The notes beneath the pieces were generated by a model, which was not told the origin of the DNA, searched no databases, and was given only the letters and a program-made list of their open reading frames with translations. Below, piece after piece: positions 24,653 through 32,605 of a stretch of 33,969 nucleotides of DNA (the stretch's first letter is position 1; the number at the start of each line of letters is the position of its first letter). The DNA is taken from NCBI GenBank assembly GCA_019242155.1, contig JAFAWA010000545.1, forward strand, positions 1 to 33,969, written 5' to 3'. Position numbers and translations under genes: made by a program. The stretch comes from Terriglobia bacterium (GTDB lineage: Bacteria; Acidobacteriota; Terriglobia; Bryobacterales; Bryobacteraceae).

Positions 24653-25675
24653 ATGAAAATTCTTGTTACCGGAGGCGCCGGTTTCATCGGCTCGGCCTTT
24701 GTCCGAATGCTCGCCCGTGAGACCGACTGGCATATCGTCAATTTCGATGCGCTGACCTATGCGGGCAATCTGGAGAATCTCGCCGGAATTGCGGAAAGCG
24801 ACCGCTACCGTTTCGTGCGCGGCGACATCTGCGACCAGGAACTGGTGACCTCCCTGTTCGCATCGGAAAGGCCTGACGCCATCGTCCACTTCGCGGCGGA
24901 ATCGCACGTCGATCGGAGCATTCTTTCACCCGAACCGGTGGTGCGCACGAACGTCAATGGAACATTCACATTGCTCGAAGCCGCGCGGCGCTCAGCCATT
25001 GCCCGTTTCGTCCATGTTTCGACCGACGAGGTTTATGGCAGTCTGGAGTCACCGCTAGAGGCCACCGAAGAGTTCCCGCTGAACCCGAGCAGCCCTTATT
25101 CGGCAGCCAAAGCCGGCTCCGACCTGCTGGCCCGTTCGTATTTCATAACGTTCAAGCTGCCGGTGCTGATTACGCGCGCTTCCAATAACTACGGTCCTTA
25201 CCAGTTCCCCGAAAAGCTGATTCCGCTCATGATCGCAAATGCCATCGATCACAAGCCTCTGCCGGTTTATGGCGACGGCATGCAGGTGCGCGATTGGCTA
25301 TACGTTGACGACCATTGCCGCGGCATTCGGTCCGTCTTAGAACACGGACGCGAAGGGCAGATTTACAACATCGGGGGGAACCGCTCGCTGCCCAATCTGG
25401 AAGTGGTGCGCCGGATTTTGGAACTGACGGGCCGCGGCCGAGACCTGATCTCTTACGTCACAGACAGGCCCGGACACGACCGCCGTTATGCCTTATCGAG
25501 TGAGAAGTTGATGAACGAGACTGGCTGGCGGCCAGAGGTCGACTTTGAAACCGGTCTCGCGCGGACCATCGAATGGTACCGCAGCAACGCCTCGTGGGTA
25601 GACCGAGTTCGCAGCGGCGAATACCGGACCTACTACGAATTGAACTACGGCGCGCGTGCGGAAGCGATGAGTTAG
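24653..25675 (+). CDS. rfbB: dTDP-glucose 4,6-dehydratase
   Basis: 340 residues from the ATG at 24653, which has AGGA six bases upstream; an in-frame extension to 24569 would overlap the dioxygenase gene. The Rossmann motif TGGAGFIGS (6-14), FAAESHVDRSI, the catalytic STDEVYG (Thr124, Asp125, Glu126) and Tyr149-xxx-Lys153 in PYSAAKAG all match RfbB/RmlB, as does SNNYGPYQFPEKLIPLMI. It converts dTDP-glucose to dTDP-4-keto-6-deoxyglucose, the step before dTDP-rhamnose and other deoxysugars used in cell-surface glycans. The partner genes rfbA, rfbC and rfbD are not in the window. Confidence 0.93.
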   Translation: MKILVTGGAGFIGSAFVRMLARETDWHIVNFDALTYAGNLENLAGIAESDRYRFVRGDICDQELVTSLFASERPDAIVHFAAESHVDRSILSPEPVVRTNVNGTFTLLEAARRSAIARFVHVSTDEVYGSLESPLEATEEFPLNPSSPYSAAKAGSDLLARSYFITFKLPVLITRASNNYGPYQFPEKLIPLMIANAIDHKPLPVYGDGMQVRDWLYVDDHCRGIRSVLEHGREGQIYNIGGNRSLPNLEVVRRILELTGRGRDLISYVTDRPGHDRRYALSSEKLMNETGWRPEVDFETGLARTIEWYRSNASWVDRVRSGEYRTYYELNYGARAEAMS

Positions 25676-25737
25676 CGCCGTTGGCCGTTGTGGCGGCGGG
25701 CGGGCGGCCAAAACGCAATTCGTGATTAACTGAGTTC

Positions 25738-26655
25738 ATGGCCAACAGCACCATAGGGTTCGTGGGGTTTGGCGAGGCGGCGTTTCATATCACGCGCGGG
25801 CTGGGAGAAGCCGGCCTTGCGAACTTTATCGCTTACGACATTCACACCCACACTGCCGGACGCGGTGAAAAGATCCAGCGCCGCGCTGAGGAGACCGGAA
25901 CGCAGCTAGCCGGTTCGAGCGCCGAGTTGGCCGCCGGTGCCGATTGGATCTGGTCGGCGGTGACTTCGGATCAAGCCGCTGCCGCAGCGGCCCAAACGGC
26001 GCCGTTTCTCACGACGCGGCATCTATACGCCGACCTGAATTCTGTTTCGCCGGCGGTAAAGCAATCGATTGCGGCTACTGTCGGCAGGACTGGTGCGCGC
26101 TTCGTGGAAATCGCTATGATGCAGCCGGTCCCGCCCTATGGCCACAGAGTTCCGATCCTGGCTGGTGGACCGGCGGCCGCGGAATTCCGCGAGCGCATGG
26201 AGCTCTACGGCATGCGTATACGCATCACGTCCCAGGAAGTCGGCGCCGCGGCCGCTACCAAAATGTTCCGCAGCATCATGATTAAGGGCCTGGAGGCACT
26301 CATCACCGAATGCGTACTCGGCGCGGGCCGTTATGGAGCCGAGCAGGCCGTGTTTGCTTCGCTGGCCGAGACTTATCCGGGCATCGATTGGCCGGCACTT
26401 GCCGATTACATGATCGGCCGTGTGGTGGAGCATGGCGAGCGGCGCGCGCGGGAGATGGAGGAGGTGGCGGAAACTCTGGAGTCGATCGGGATCGAGCCGA
26501 TTATGGCATTAGCCACGGCGCGCCGGCAGGAGTGGAGCGCCAAGGTGGGATTGAAGCACTATTTTGACTGTGAACCGCCGCGCAATTACCGCGAGTTTCT
26601 GGACGCAGTCGCTAAGCTGGAACGAAGGCCGGCACTGATTGAGACCGCGGGGTGA
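25738..26655 (+). CDS. NAD(P)-dependent beta-hydroxyacid dehydrogenase-like protein with DUF1932 domain
   Basis: 305 residues. The N-terminal Rossmann domain begins IGFVGFGEAAFHI (GxGxxA/G dinucleotide motif). The central EIAMMQPVPPYGHRVPILAGG region resembles the 6-phosphogluconate/3-hydroxyisobutyrate dehydrogenase substrate loop. The conserved lysine is probably Lys180 or Lys186 in AAATKMFRSIMIKGLEAL. The C-terminal half (about 190-275) is DUF1932-like. These enzymes oxidise or reduce beta-hydroxyacids with NAD(P); the substrate here is unknown. Its last 70 bases overlap the end of the convergent CHAT gene. The arrangement after the dioxygenase and dehydratase suggests but does not prove a common transcript. 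Confidence 0.85.
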   Translation: MANSTIGFVGFGEAAFHITRGLGEAGLANFIAYDIHTHTAGRGEKIQRRAEETGTQLAGSSAELAAGADWIWSAVTSDQAAAAAAQTAPFLTTRHLYADLNSVSPAVKQSIAATVGRTGARFVEIAMMQPVPPYGHRVPILAGGPAAAEFRERMELYGMRIRITSQEVGAAAATKMFRSIMIKGLEALITECVLGAGRYGAEQAVFASLAETYPGIDWPALADYMIGRVVEHGERRAREMEEVAETLESIGIEPIMALATARRQEWSAKVGLKHYFDCEPPRNYREFLDAVAKLERRPALIETAG

Positions 26656-29135
26656 CTCTCGAGCGCCCCTTCATAGAACTGAAATGCACCCCAATAATAC
26701 GGATCGCCGTACTTTACGCCCCGAATTAGGTTGAGCTTTGCGTAACGGAGGGCTTCGGCAGGCGGCATCGATGCCGCGAGGCCTGCGTACAGGTCCTGCA
26801 TGATCCGGGGCGACGAGTAGTCGCTCACGTCCCATAGTCCCGCGATTACCCCATGCGCGCCCGATTGCAAAAACGCCCACGCAAAGCCGACTAGTCCTTC
26901 GCCTGCATACGTGCGCGCGCCCGCGCTGTGACAGGCTGAGATCGTGACCAGCTCAGCCGTGACCGGGGTGTTCAACACTTGCTTCGCGAGCAGTTTGCCG
27001 CTGTTGTTTTCTTTGGAAAGAATGATCGCCGAATCGAACGGCGAGTTGCGGTTGGCGGTGGCATGCGCAGTGAACTGGATGTAGGCGTAGTCGCCTGGCT
27101 GCGAACGCATATATGCGGCTGGGGTGGCGGCCGCCCCGCGAAGCACTTCCTGCCGTACGCCCGAGAACTGCTTCTCGATCCCTTCCATCTCCTGCTGTGC
27201 GTGGAGCAGTTTGGGGTATTCCGAGTTCCATTGGATCGCGTCGCCCACTAACAGCAGTGACCGGTCGGAACGCGGTTTCATGCGGCGAGTGAGGAGCAAT
27301 TCGAGTGATGGAGCGACGGCTATGGTCGCATCTTCGATCCAGTACTGCGGAGGATCGCCGGGAACGGGCAGAGTCTCGAAATTGAGCGCATACAGCGGCC
27401 CATCGGGAACGACCACATATTTGCCGCCCGGTTTCAGTACACCAGGATGGGCTGCGAGAAGCACTTGAAAAAGCTTCGCGCCCGCTTTGGATTCTTCGGG
27501 CCGCAGCGGACCGGCGCGTTCGATTCCGGCCTGATATCGATCAACGAGAGTGCGAATTTCCGACTCGGGGGGCAGTGAGAATGATGTGAACTGAGTTCCG
27601 GAGATGGCCCAAAGATACGAGCCGGCCCGTCCTACCCAGTAAGCCAGAAACGTAGTGCCGCTCGCCTGCGCGGCGGCCTGGTATTCAGCCACTTTGTGGT
27701 TGCGAATCTTCGAATGGCGTACATTCAAACGTTCGCGTAGCAAACCGGCACGGCTCGATTCGGCCGCCGCGAACGCTGCCGCCTGATCGCCATAGTCCAT
27801 CAGAAACTTGACATACTCGTGATGGACATCGATCAGCGAGGAGAGATAACTCAGCCTGTTCTCATCGTTATGTAAGCTCCCGCTGGTTCCGTCTGCGAGG
27901 TCGAGTCCGGCTTCAAACCCGCGTTTCGCATCGCTAAGCTGGTGCTTACTCAGGTACAGAGAGGCAAGCGAAGAGTAGGCATTCAGTCTAGCCGAAATAT
28001 CTCCTTCTGTTTCGCCAAGCTGCTGAAGAATTCGCTCCGCTTTCTGATATTCACCTTTGTGGGCCTCAATCCTGCCCGCGTTCAGCACTGCCCACGGTTG
28101 CGTTTCTGCACGATCGATCTGCTTTTCGAGTGCCAGCGCCTGATTGTTGAACTGTTCCGCTTCGGTCCACTTCTGTTGTTCTATTAAGGCCTGGGCGAGG
28201 TCGCTCAACCAAGTAGCTTCGAAGTCCTGCCGGCGGCCCTTGGCCAACGCGGCAGCCTTTCTGTAGTAGTCAGCAGCCTTTGCGAAATCGCGCTCGGCAG
28301 AGTAAAGGTTGCCCAGGCTCCCGAACACTAAGTGCCGGTCTTCGGGATCGGCTAATTCTAACGCTTCGTTGTACAGTCCTAGGGCCTTGTCGAATTGGCC
28401 TAATTGGTAGTAGCACCATCCCAGACTGACCATTACATTGGCTGCTCGCGCATTTTGATTCGGCTTGCGAAATGCGGCGAGAGACTTTTCCAGTAGCGCA
28501 ACCGCATCCTCGAAATGACCGGCGGTTGCCAGTAATTCGCCCCGATAATGCAGGGTGAAGGGTTCAAGCGAATGATCATGAGTTGTTCGGGCGTACTCTT
28601 CCGCTTTCGCCAGACACTGCTCGGCCCCTCCCAGTTGATGGAGTTGGATCAGCACATAGGCTCTGCGAATCTCGAGCCGGGCGGCCATGTTGGCATCGCC
28701 TGTGTGAACTGCCGTATCTTTTGCCAGCAGAAGGTGCTGGTCTGCATCACGAAACCGTCCGAGGGCAGCTTCGTATGACGCCTCTTCACGGAGGAGCAGC
28801 GTGCGAAGGTCATCATCCGCACCCGCAAACGGGGAAAACTGCTTCAGCCAGGCAAGGGCGGCTTCGAGGCGGTCCGCTTCCTTCAACAATTCCGCTTTTT
28901 CAAGGAGTAACTGCCAGTGTGTCCGGCCTGTAGAATTCTCGAATCCCAAGGCCTCTTCCGTCAAGTGCAGGGCTTGGTCAATCTTGCCCTGAGATTCCAG
29001 AGCCTCAATCCTTCGCAATGCCGGCCGGTTGCACCCTGCAAACAGCAACAGCACTGTGAAACCGCCGATCCATAGCTGGTTACGGATCGGTTTGGCCCAT
29101 GCCGCCCCCGCCACCTCCGGCCACAATGCTTGCAT
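26586..29135 (-). CDS. TPR-CHAT lipoprotein (caspase-like protease domain)
   Basis: 849 residues from the ATG at 29135. That start puts a membrane helix and lipobox-like LLLFAGC (Cys35) at the N-terminus; an upstream ATG at 29210 with GGGAGG would add 25 residues and overlap the preceding gene further. About 40-420 is a run of TPR-like helical hairpins (LGWCYYQLGQFDKALGLYNE, DFAKAADYYRKAAAL). The C-terminal CHAT domain has the catalytic pair His691 in QFTAHATAN and Cys735 in TISACHSAG, followed by GEGLVGFAWAFLQSGAHGVIAGLWDV, which is characteristic of the family. CHAT domains are caspase-like cysteine peptidases. As a lipoprotein the enzyme would act outside the cytoplasm. It is the third gene of a unit with an anti-sigma-like protein and an unrecognised protein. 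Confidence 0.9.
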   Translation of the reverse strand: MQALWPEVAGAAWAKPIRNQLWIGGFTVLLLFAGCNRPALRRIEALESQGKIDQALHLTEEALGFENSTGRTHWQLLLEKAELLKEADRLEAALAWLKQFSPFAGADDDLRTLLLREEASYEAALGRFRDADQHLLLAKDTAVHTGDANMAARLEIRRAYVLIQLHQLGGAEQCLAKAEEYARTTHDHSLEPFTLHYRGELLATAGHFEDAVALLEKSLAAFRKPNQNARAANVMVSLGWCYYQLGQFDKALGLYNEALELADPEDRHLVFGSLGNLYSAERDFAKAADYYRKAAALAKGRRQDFEATWLSDLAQALIEQQKWTEAEQFNNQALALEKQIDRAETQPWAVLNAGRIEAHKGEYQKAERILQQLGETEGDISARLNAYSSLASLYLSKHQLSDAKRGFEAGLDLADGTSGSLHNDENRLSYLSSLIDVHHEYVKFLMDYGDQAAAFAAAESSRAGLLRERLNVRHSKIRNHKVAEYQAAAQASGTTFLAYWVGRAGSYLWAISGTQFTSFSLPPESEIRTLVDRYQAGIERAGPLRPEESKAGAKLFQVLLAAHPGVLKPGGKYVVVPDGPLYALNFETLPVPGDPPQYWIEDATIAVAPSLELLLTRRMKPRSDRSLLLVGDAIQWNSEYPKLLHAQQEMEGIEKQFSGVRQEVLRGAAATPAAYMRSQPGDYAYIQFTAHATANRNSPFDSAIILSKENNSGKLLAKQVLNTPVTAELVTISACHSAGARTYAGEGLVGFAWAFLQSGAHGVIAGLWDVSDYSSPRIMQDLYAGLAASMPPAEALRYAKLNLIRGVKYGDPYYWGAFQFYEGALESHPAVSISAGLRSSLATASRNSR

Positions 29136-29907
29136 CCTGCGGCGAACCGAGCTTGGCACGGAGCATGGTGACGCGCCGCTCTTCGGGACTGACGTACAGT
29201 TCGCCAACATGGATCCTCCCAAAGTTGTGAACCGAAATCACGCTGCCATGTACTTGGATACCGGCCACGTTCGGATCTACGATCTTAAACAAGGGTACGA
29301 TCGTATGGCCGCGAAATTCCGGCAACTCGTCCTTCTTTTTATGCAGCAGCCAGCGGAAGAATTTGTGCTTGTCGTCCGGCACGTCGTTCGCGCTTCCGAT
29401 GAAGCCGTGGGCATAAAACGTTTGACGATAATCCTTGTTGTCTGCGAAATGCTTGCGCAGATCCGACATCGTGCCGTTGCTATGGTAGGTGTCGGCCAGA
29501 GGAATGAGCGTAATCTCGTGGCCCAGAATGCGCAAATTCTCAATCCGCGAGCCTTTTGGGGAGATGAAGGGCTCCTCCTGGTCGGGCGAATGCGTAACTG
29601 AGAGTCGAGCGACTACAGAATCCGCCGTGAGGACATCGGAAATATTGAACCCTTGTAACTCGGCATGAACAATGGCGTAATGATTGGTGGTGTTCGGCTT
29701 TTGGCCGGCCTCCGCGCGCGAACGGGCACCGTTGTGAGACACGATATCGCGCAGATTATACGGGTCGGCCTTTGCGGTGCCATAACCTCCGTTCGGAGAT
29801 ACGAAAGTCGGCGCTTGAACGTCAATGTCCTGCTGAAAAGGATGGTTGACCTTGCCTTCTAAGGCTACAGCGTGGGCGTTGTAGTGAAACCTCGGATCGT
29901 TGTTCAT
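29080..29907 (-). CDS. Unrecognised 275-residue protein in the anti-sigma/CHAT gene unit
   Basis: No signal peptide or membrane helix is visible and I do not recognise the family. The protein is rich in beta-prone segments with motifs such as DVLTADSVVARLS, GSRIENLRILGHEITLIP and IVPLFKIVDPNVAG. A stretch of lysine/aspartate-rich helix (KHKFFRWLLHKKKDEL) lies in the middle. The C-terminus ends in a glycine run (VAGGGGGGMGQTDP). It starts three bases after the anti-sigma-like gene and its end overlaps the CHAT gene by at least 56 bases, so the three are co-expressed. It may be a substrate, inhibitor or partner of the CHAT enzyme; this is conjecture. Confidence 0.75.
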   Translation of the reverse strand: MNNDPRFHYNAHAVALEGKVNHPFQQDIDVQAPTFVSPNGGYGTAKADPYNLRDIVSHNGARSRAEAGQKPNTTNHYAIVHAELQGFNISDVLTADSVVARLSVTHSPDQEEPFISPKGSRIENLRILGHEITLIPLADTYHSNGTMSDLRKHFADNKDYRQTFYAHGFIGSANDVPDDKHKFFRWLLHKKKDELPEFRGHTIVPLFKIVDPNVAGIQVHGSVISVHNFGRIHVGELYVSPEERRVTMLRAKLGSPQDASIVAGGGGGGMGQTDP

Positions 29908-29910
29908 CAG

Positions 29911-30567
29911 CTATTCCGTCAACGTGAAAGGAACCTGTGCAACCGGGGTCTTCTCCGCGGAACCTGCGGGAATGCCGTAAATCCTCAGAACATACGAACC
30001 GGTGCGGAAATCCTCCAGCCTCACCGCTACCGACAATGCTTCGGCCGTGGCTGGTGTCCCCGCCTTGTAAATAACCCGCTGATCCCCGGCTCGCTCAATT
30101 TCGCCTTGATACCGCGAGTAAGTTATCTCCCACTCATGTGGAATGGTAAGAGCCATCATGCCTGTTCGCTTGGAAAAGGTCAATCCCTCACCGGAGCGCG
30201 CGGCTCTTACCGAAACGGCAGGCGCTATTACTAAGTTCGATGTAGCTGGGCTGTGCACGAACTGTGCCGCTGCCAGGACGAGGGCCAGGGTCCAGCCCGC
30301 GAAAGCCGCAGCCGGCGCAAAGCCCCATCCGCCGCCCCAAGCGAAGTTAATCTTCTTTCTTTGGGGAACCACGGCCCGGGGCTGCTCTCGGAGGACTGCC
30401 TTCGCATCTTCCACGAGCAGCGCGCCGGTTTCCAACGCCTCGGCACATTCCGGACACTCGAAAAAATGCTGTTCAAACTCTTCTCGTTCTGCCTCGCTCA
30501 TCTCACCGAGCAAGTATTGTTCGGCGGCGAATCTCCGGTTCGCCTCAACATGATCCATTATCTGCAT
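29911..30567 (-). CDS. Anti-sigma-factor-like protein with zf-HC2-type zinc finger and one membrane helix
   Basis: 218 residues. The N-terminal domain has the zinc motif HFFECPEC (His34, Cys38, Cys41) after a helix (LGEMSEAEREEFEQ), as in zf-HC2 anti-sigma factors that bind ECF sigma factors. A membrane helix spans about 82-104, then comes a periplasmic beta-rich domain of about 110 residues (LTIPHEWEITYSRYQGEI, RLEDFRTGSYVLRIYGIP). An ATG four codons in is another possible start. Partner ECF sigma genes usually sit directly upstream; here none is present in the window, and the gene is divergent from a SYLF gene. It may therefore respond to an envelope signal with an unlinked sigma factor, or have changed role. 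Confidence 0.85.
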   Translation of the reverse strand: MQIMDHVEANRRFAAEQYLLGEMSEAEREEFEQHFFECPECAEALETGALLVEDAKAVLREQPRAVVPQRKKINFAWGGGWGFAPAAAFAGWTLALVLAAAQFVHSPATSNLVIAPAVSVRAARSGEGLTFSKRTGMMALTIPHEWEITYSRYQGEIERAGDQRVIYKAGTPATAEALSVAVRLEDFRTGSYVLRIYGIPAGSAEKTPVAQVPFTLTE

Positions 30568-30630
30568 GTTAGCTTAAACGGTCGGCGCCGCCGGCACCTG
30601 GCCGGCCTTTGCCGTTCACTTATATGTGAC

Positions 30631-30647
30631 ACGCAGGCCGCCTGCGT
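30631..30647. promoter_or_regulatory. Perfect 17-base palindrome in the divergent promoter region
   Basis: ACGCAGGC-c-GCCTGCGT is a perfect eight-pair inverted repeat with one central base, about 65 bases upstream of the anti-sigma-like start and 120 bases before the SYLF start. On the minus strand, TGTAAC flanks its left side, which recalls ECF-type -35 elements. It could be an operator shared by both divergent transcripts. Confidence 0.4.
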
Positions 30648-30769
30648 TACAAAGGCAAATTGCAGGTTTCGAAGTGCCGTGTCCTGCTATCTACTTCGGT
30701 ATCTTAAGACTTGTCCGAGTTTGGTCATGAGCTGTCAATAACTGTCGAGCCGCGCGTTACCATATACCC

Positions 30770-31459
30770 ATGCGTCTGATCACGTACACGTTGGCGGTTT
30801 CGATCGCCTGCCTGCCGCTGCTGGCCAAAGACGAAAAAACCAAAACCACGGAACGGCTGGACGATGCGGCCAGTCTTTTTTCCGAAATCATGGGCGCCTC
30901 GGACCGGGCAATTCCGCAAAACCTGTTGGATAAGTCCGCCTGTGTGGTCCTGGTGCCCGGCCTGAAAAAGGGAGCCTTCGTACTGGGCGGCAAATACGGA
31001 CGCGGCTTTGCGCTCTGCCGCGCGATGGGCGGTGAAGGTTGGGGCCCGCCCGCGGCAATCCGCATTGAGGGCGGCAGCTTCGGACTCCAGATCGGCTTCG
31101 CTTCCTCCGATGTCGTGCTCCTGATCATGAATGAGCGCGGCATGCGCGATCTTTCGGCCAGCAAATTTACCATCGGCGGCGAGGCTACCGCGGCAGCGGG
31201 TCCTGTGGGACGCGACGCCACGGCTCAGACGGATGCGCTATTGACCGCTGAAATTCTTTCGTGGTCCCGGTCTCGCGGCGCATTCGCGGGGGTGTCGCTC
31301 GCCGGCTCCACACTTCGGCCCGATATCGACGAAAACCAGGCAATGTACGGCCAACGCTGGGATAACAAGCAGATTCTGAACAGCGGCGCCAAACCGCCCG
31401 CGGCCGCCGATAAGCTGCTCGCACTTTTAAACAAGTATTCTCCCCGCCAGACCCACTAA
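30770..31459 (+). CDS. SYLF (Ysc84-type) lipid-binding domain protein, exported
   Basis: 229 residues with a short signal peptide (MRLITYTLAVSIACLPLLA). The SYLF domain fills the rest: IPQNLLDKSACVVLVPGLKKG, the GGKYGRGFALCR segment, GGSFGLQIGFASSDVVLLIM and ASKFTIGGEATAAAGPVGR. SYLF domains bind phosphoinositides in eukaryotic Ysc84/SH3YL1; bacterial versions are exported and their ligand is unknown. No clear ribosome site precedes the ATG at 30770. It lies 26 bases before the MscS gene, so an operon is likely. It is divergent from the anti-sigma-like gene. Confidence 0.9.
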   Translation: MRLITYTLAVSIACLPLLAKDEKTKTTERLDDAASLFSEIMGASDRAIPQNLLDKSACVVLVPGLKKGAFVLGGKYGRGFALCRAMGGEGWGPPAAIRIEGGSFGLQIGFASSDVVLLIMNERGMRDLSASKFTIGGEATAAAGPVGRDATAQTDALLTAEILSWSRSRGAFAGVSLAGSTLRPDIDENQAMYGQRWDNKQILNSGAKPPAAADKLLALLNKYSPRQTH

Positions 31460-31485
31460 GCTCCGGCGGGTAGCGCCAGCGTTAT

Positions 31486-32586
31486 ATGAACAGCGGAATC
31501 GCGGCATTACGCGATATCCTGGTAACCCATCCGAGGCTGCTGATAACGCCGCTGGTGGTGTTTGCAGTCGTCATGGGTCTGGGCTACCTGGTGCGCCGCG
31601 CCGTCTTTCGGGCCTTGGGCTCCTGGCATGCGCGAACACAAACGCCGGCCAGCCGCATTTTGGCCGAAGCCTTACGGGGGCCGACGCTCATCTGGACTCT
31701 GATCCTAGCCAGCCATCTGGCGATTGAGTTCTCCGAGCTGCCTACTCGCGTCACGAACTGGACGCCCGAAGCTTTCAGCGTGCTCTTCATCTTCTCGGTG
31801 ACGCTGATGTGTATGCGAATTGCCGCGGACCTGATTCGCTATCACGGGGCGCAGATTCCGGGGGCAGTGCCCGTAACTACGCTGACGCAGACTTTAGCCC
31901 AGCTTGGCGTTCTGATCCTCGGCGTTCTGATCATCCTAAGCCAGCTTAAGATCAACATCGCTCCTTACCTTACGGCATTAGGTGTGGGCGGTGTGGCCAT
32001 CGCGCTGGCTTTGCAGGACACGCTGTCCAATCTCTTTGCCGGATTCTACGTGGCGGTGGCCGGACAGGTGAGGCTCGGTGACTACATAAAAATGGACACC
32101 GCCGCGGAGGGCTACATTACGGACATCAGTTGGCGCAGCACCACCATCCGCACGCTCGGCAACAACCTGATCATCGTACCGAACTCGAAGCTCGCACAGG
32201 CCATAGTGACCAATTACCATTTGCCCGAAAAACGTATGGGACTTTCCTTGCAGGTGAACGTGGCCTATGAATCCGACCCGAAGCAGGTGGAACGGACCTT
32301 GCTTGAGGTGGGCACCGCGGCCTCCCACGAGATTGAAGGTATGCTAGCCGATCCCGCGCCGTCGGTTGCGTGGGACCCCGGTTTCGGCGAATCGTATTTG
32401 GGGCTGAGCCTTAACTTTTCGGTGGCCGAATTCGTGGATCAGTTTAGCGTGCGTAACGAGCTGCGAAAACGCATTTTCCAGCGTTTTCGGCAGGAAGGCA
32501 TTGAAATCCCTTTTCCTGCGCGAAATGTCTATCTGCATCAGATTGCCGGCGACCGGCAAAACGGCGGCGGGGGGAACGCCGCATGA
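31486..32586 (+). CDS. MscS-family mechanosensitive ion channel
   Basis: 366 residues. Four hydrophobic segments lie in the first ~190 residues. The pore helix and beta-domain carry the MscS signature: LTALGVGGVAIALALQDTLSNLFAGFYV, then RLGDYIKMDTAAEGYITDISWRSTTIRT and NNLIIVPNSKLAQAIVTNY. The C-terminal alpha/beta domain follows (SLQVNVAYESDPKQVERTLLEV). Such channels open under membrane tension and let out osmolytes on hypo-osmotic shock. The gene is 26 bases after the SYLF gene and 19 bases before the dehydrogenase gene on the same strand. Length is above the 286 residues of E. coli MscS because of the extra N-terminal helices. Confidence 0.93.
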   Translation: MNSGIAALRDILVTHPRLLITPLVVFAVVMGLGYLVRRAVFRALGSWHARTQTPASRILAEALRGPTLIWTLILASHLAIEFSELPTRVTNWTPEAFSVLFIFSVTLMCMRIAADLIRYHGAQIPGAVPVTTLTQTLAQLGVLILGVLIILSQLKINIAPYLTALGVGGVAIALALQDTLSNLFAGFYVAVAGQVRLGDYIKMDTAAEGYITDISWRSTTIRTLGNNLIIVPNSKLAQAIVTNYHLPEKRMGLSLQVNVAYESDPKQVERTLLEVGTAASHEIEGMLADPAPSVAWDPGFGESYLGLSLNFSVAEFVDQFSVRNELRKRIFQRFRQEGIEIPFPARNVYLHQIAGDRQNGGGGNAA

Positions 32587-32605
32587 GAGAATTATCATCG
32601 AAGCG

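Noticed and set aside
29029-29601. 190-residue open frame on the plus strand
   Set aside because: It is antisense to the unrecognised protein and the CHAT gene start, both of which have better start contexts and protein-like sequence.
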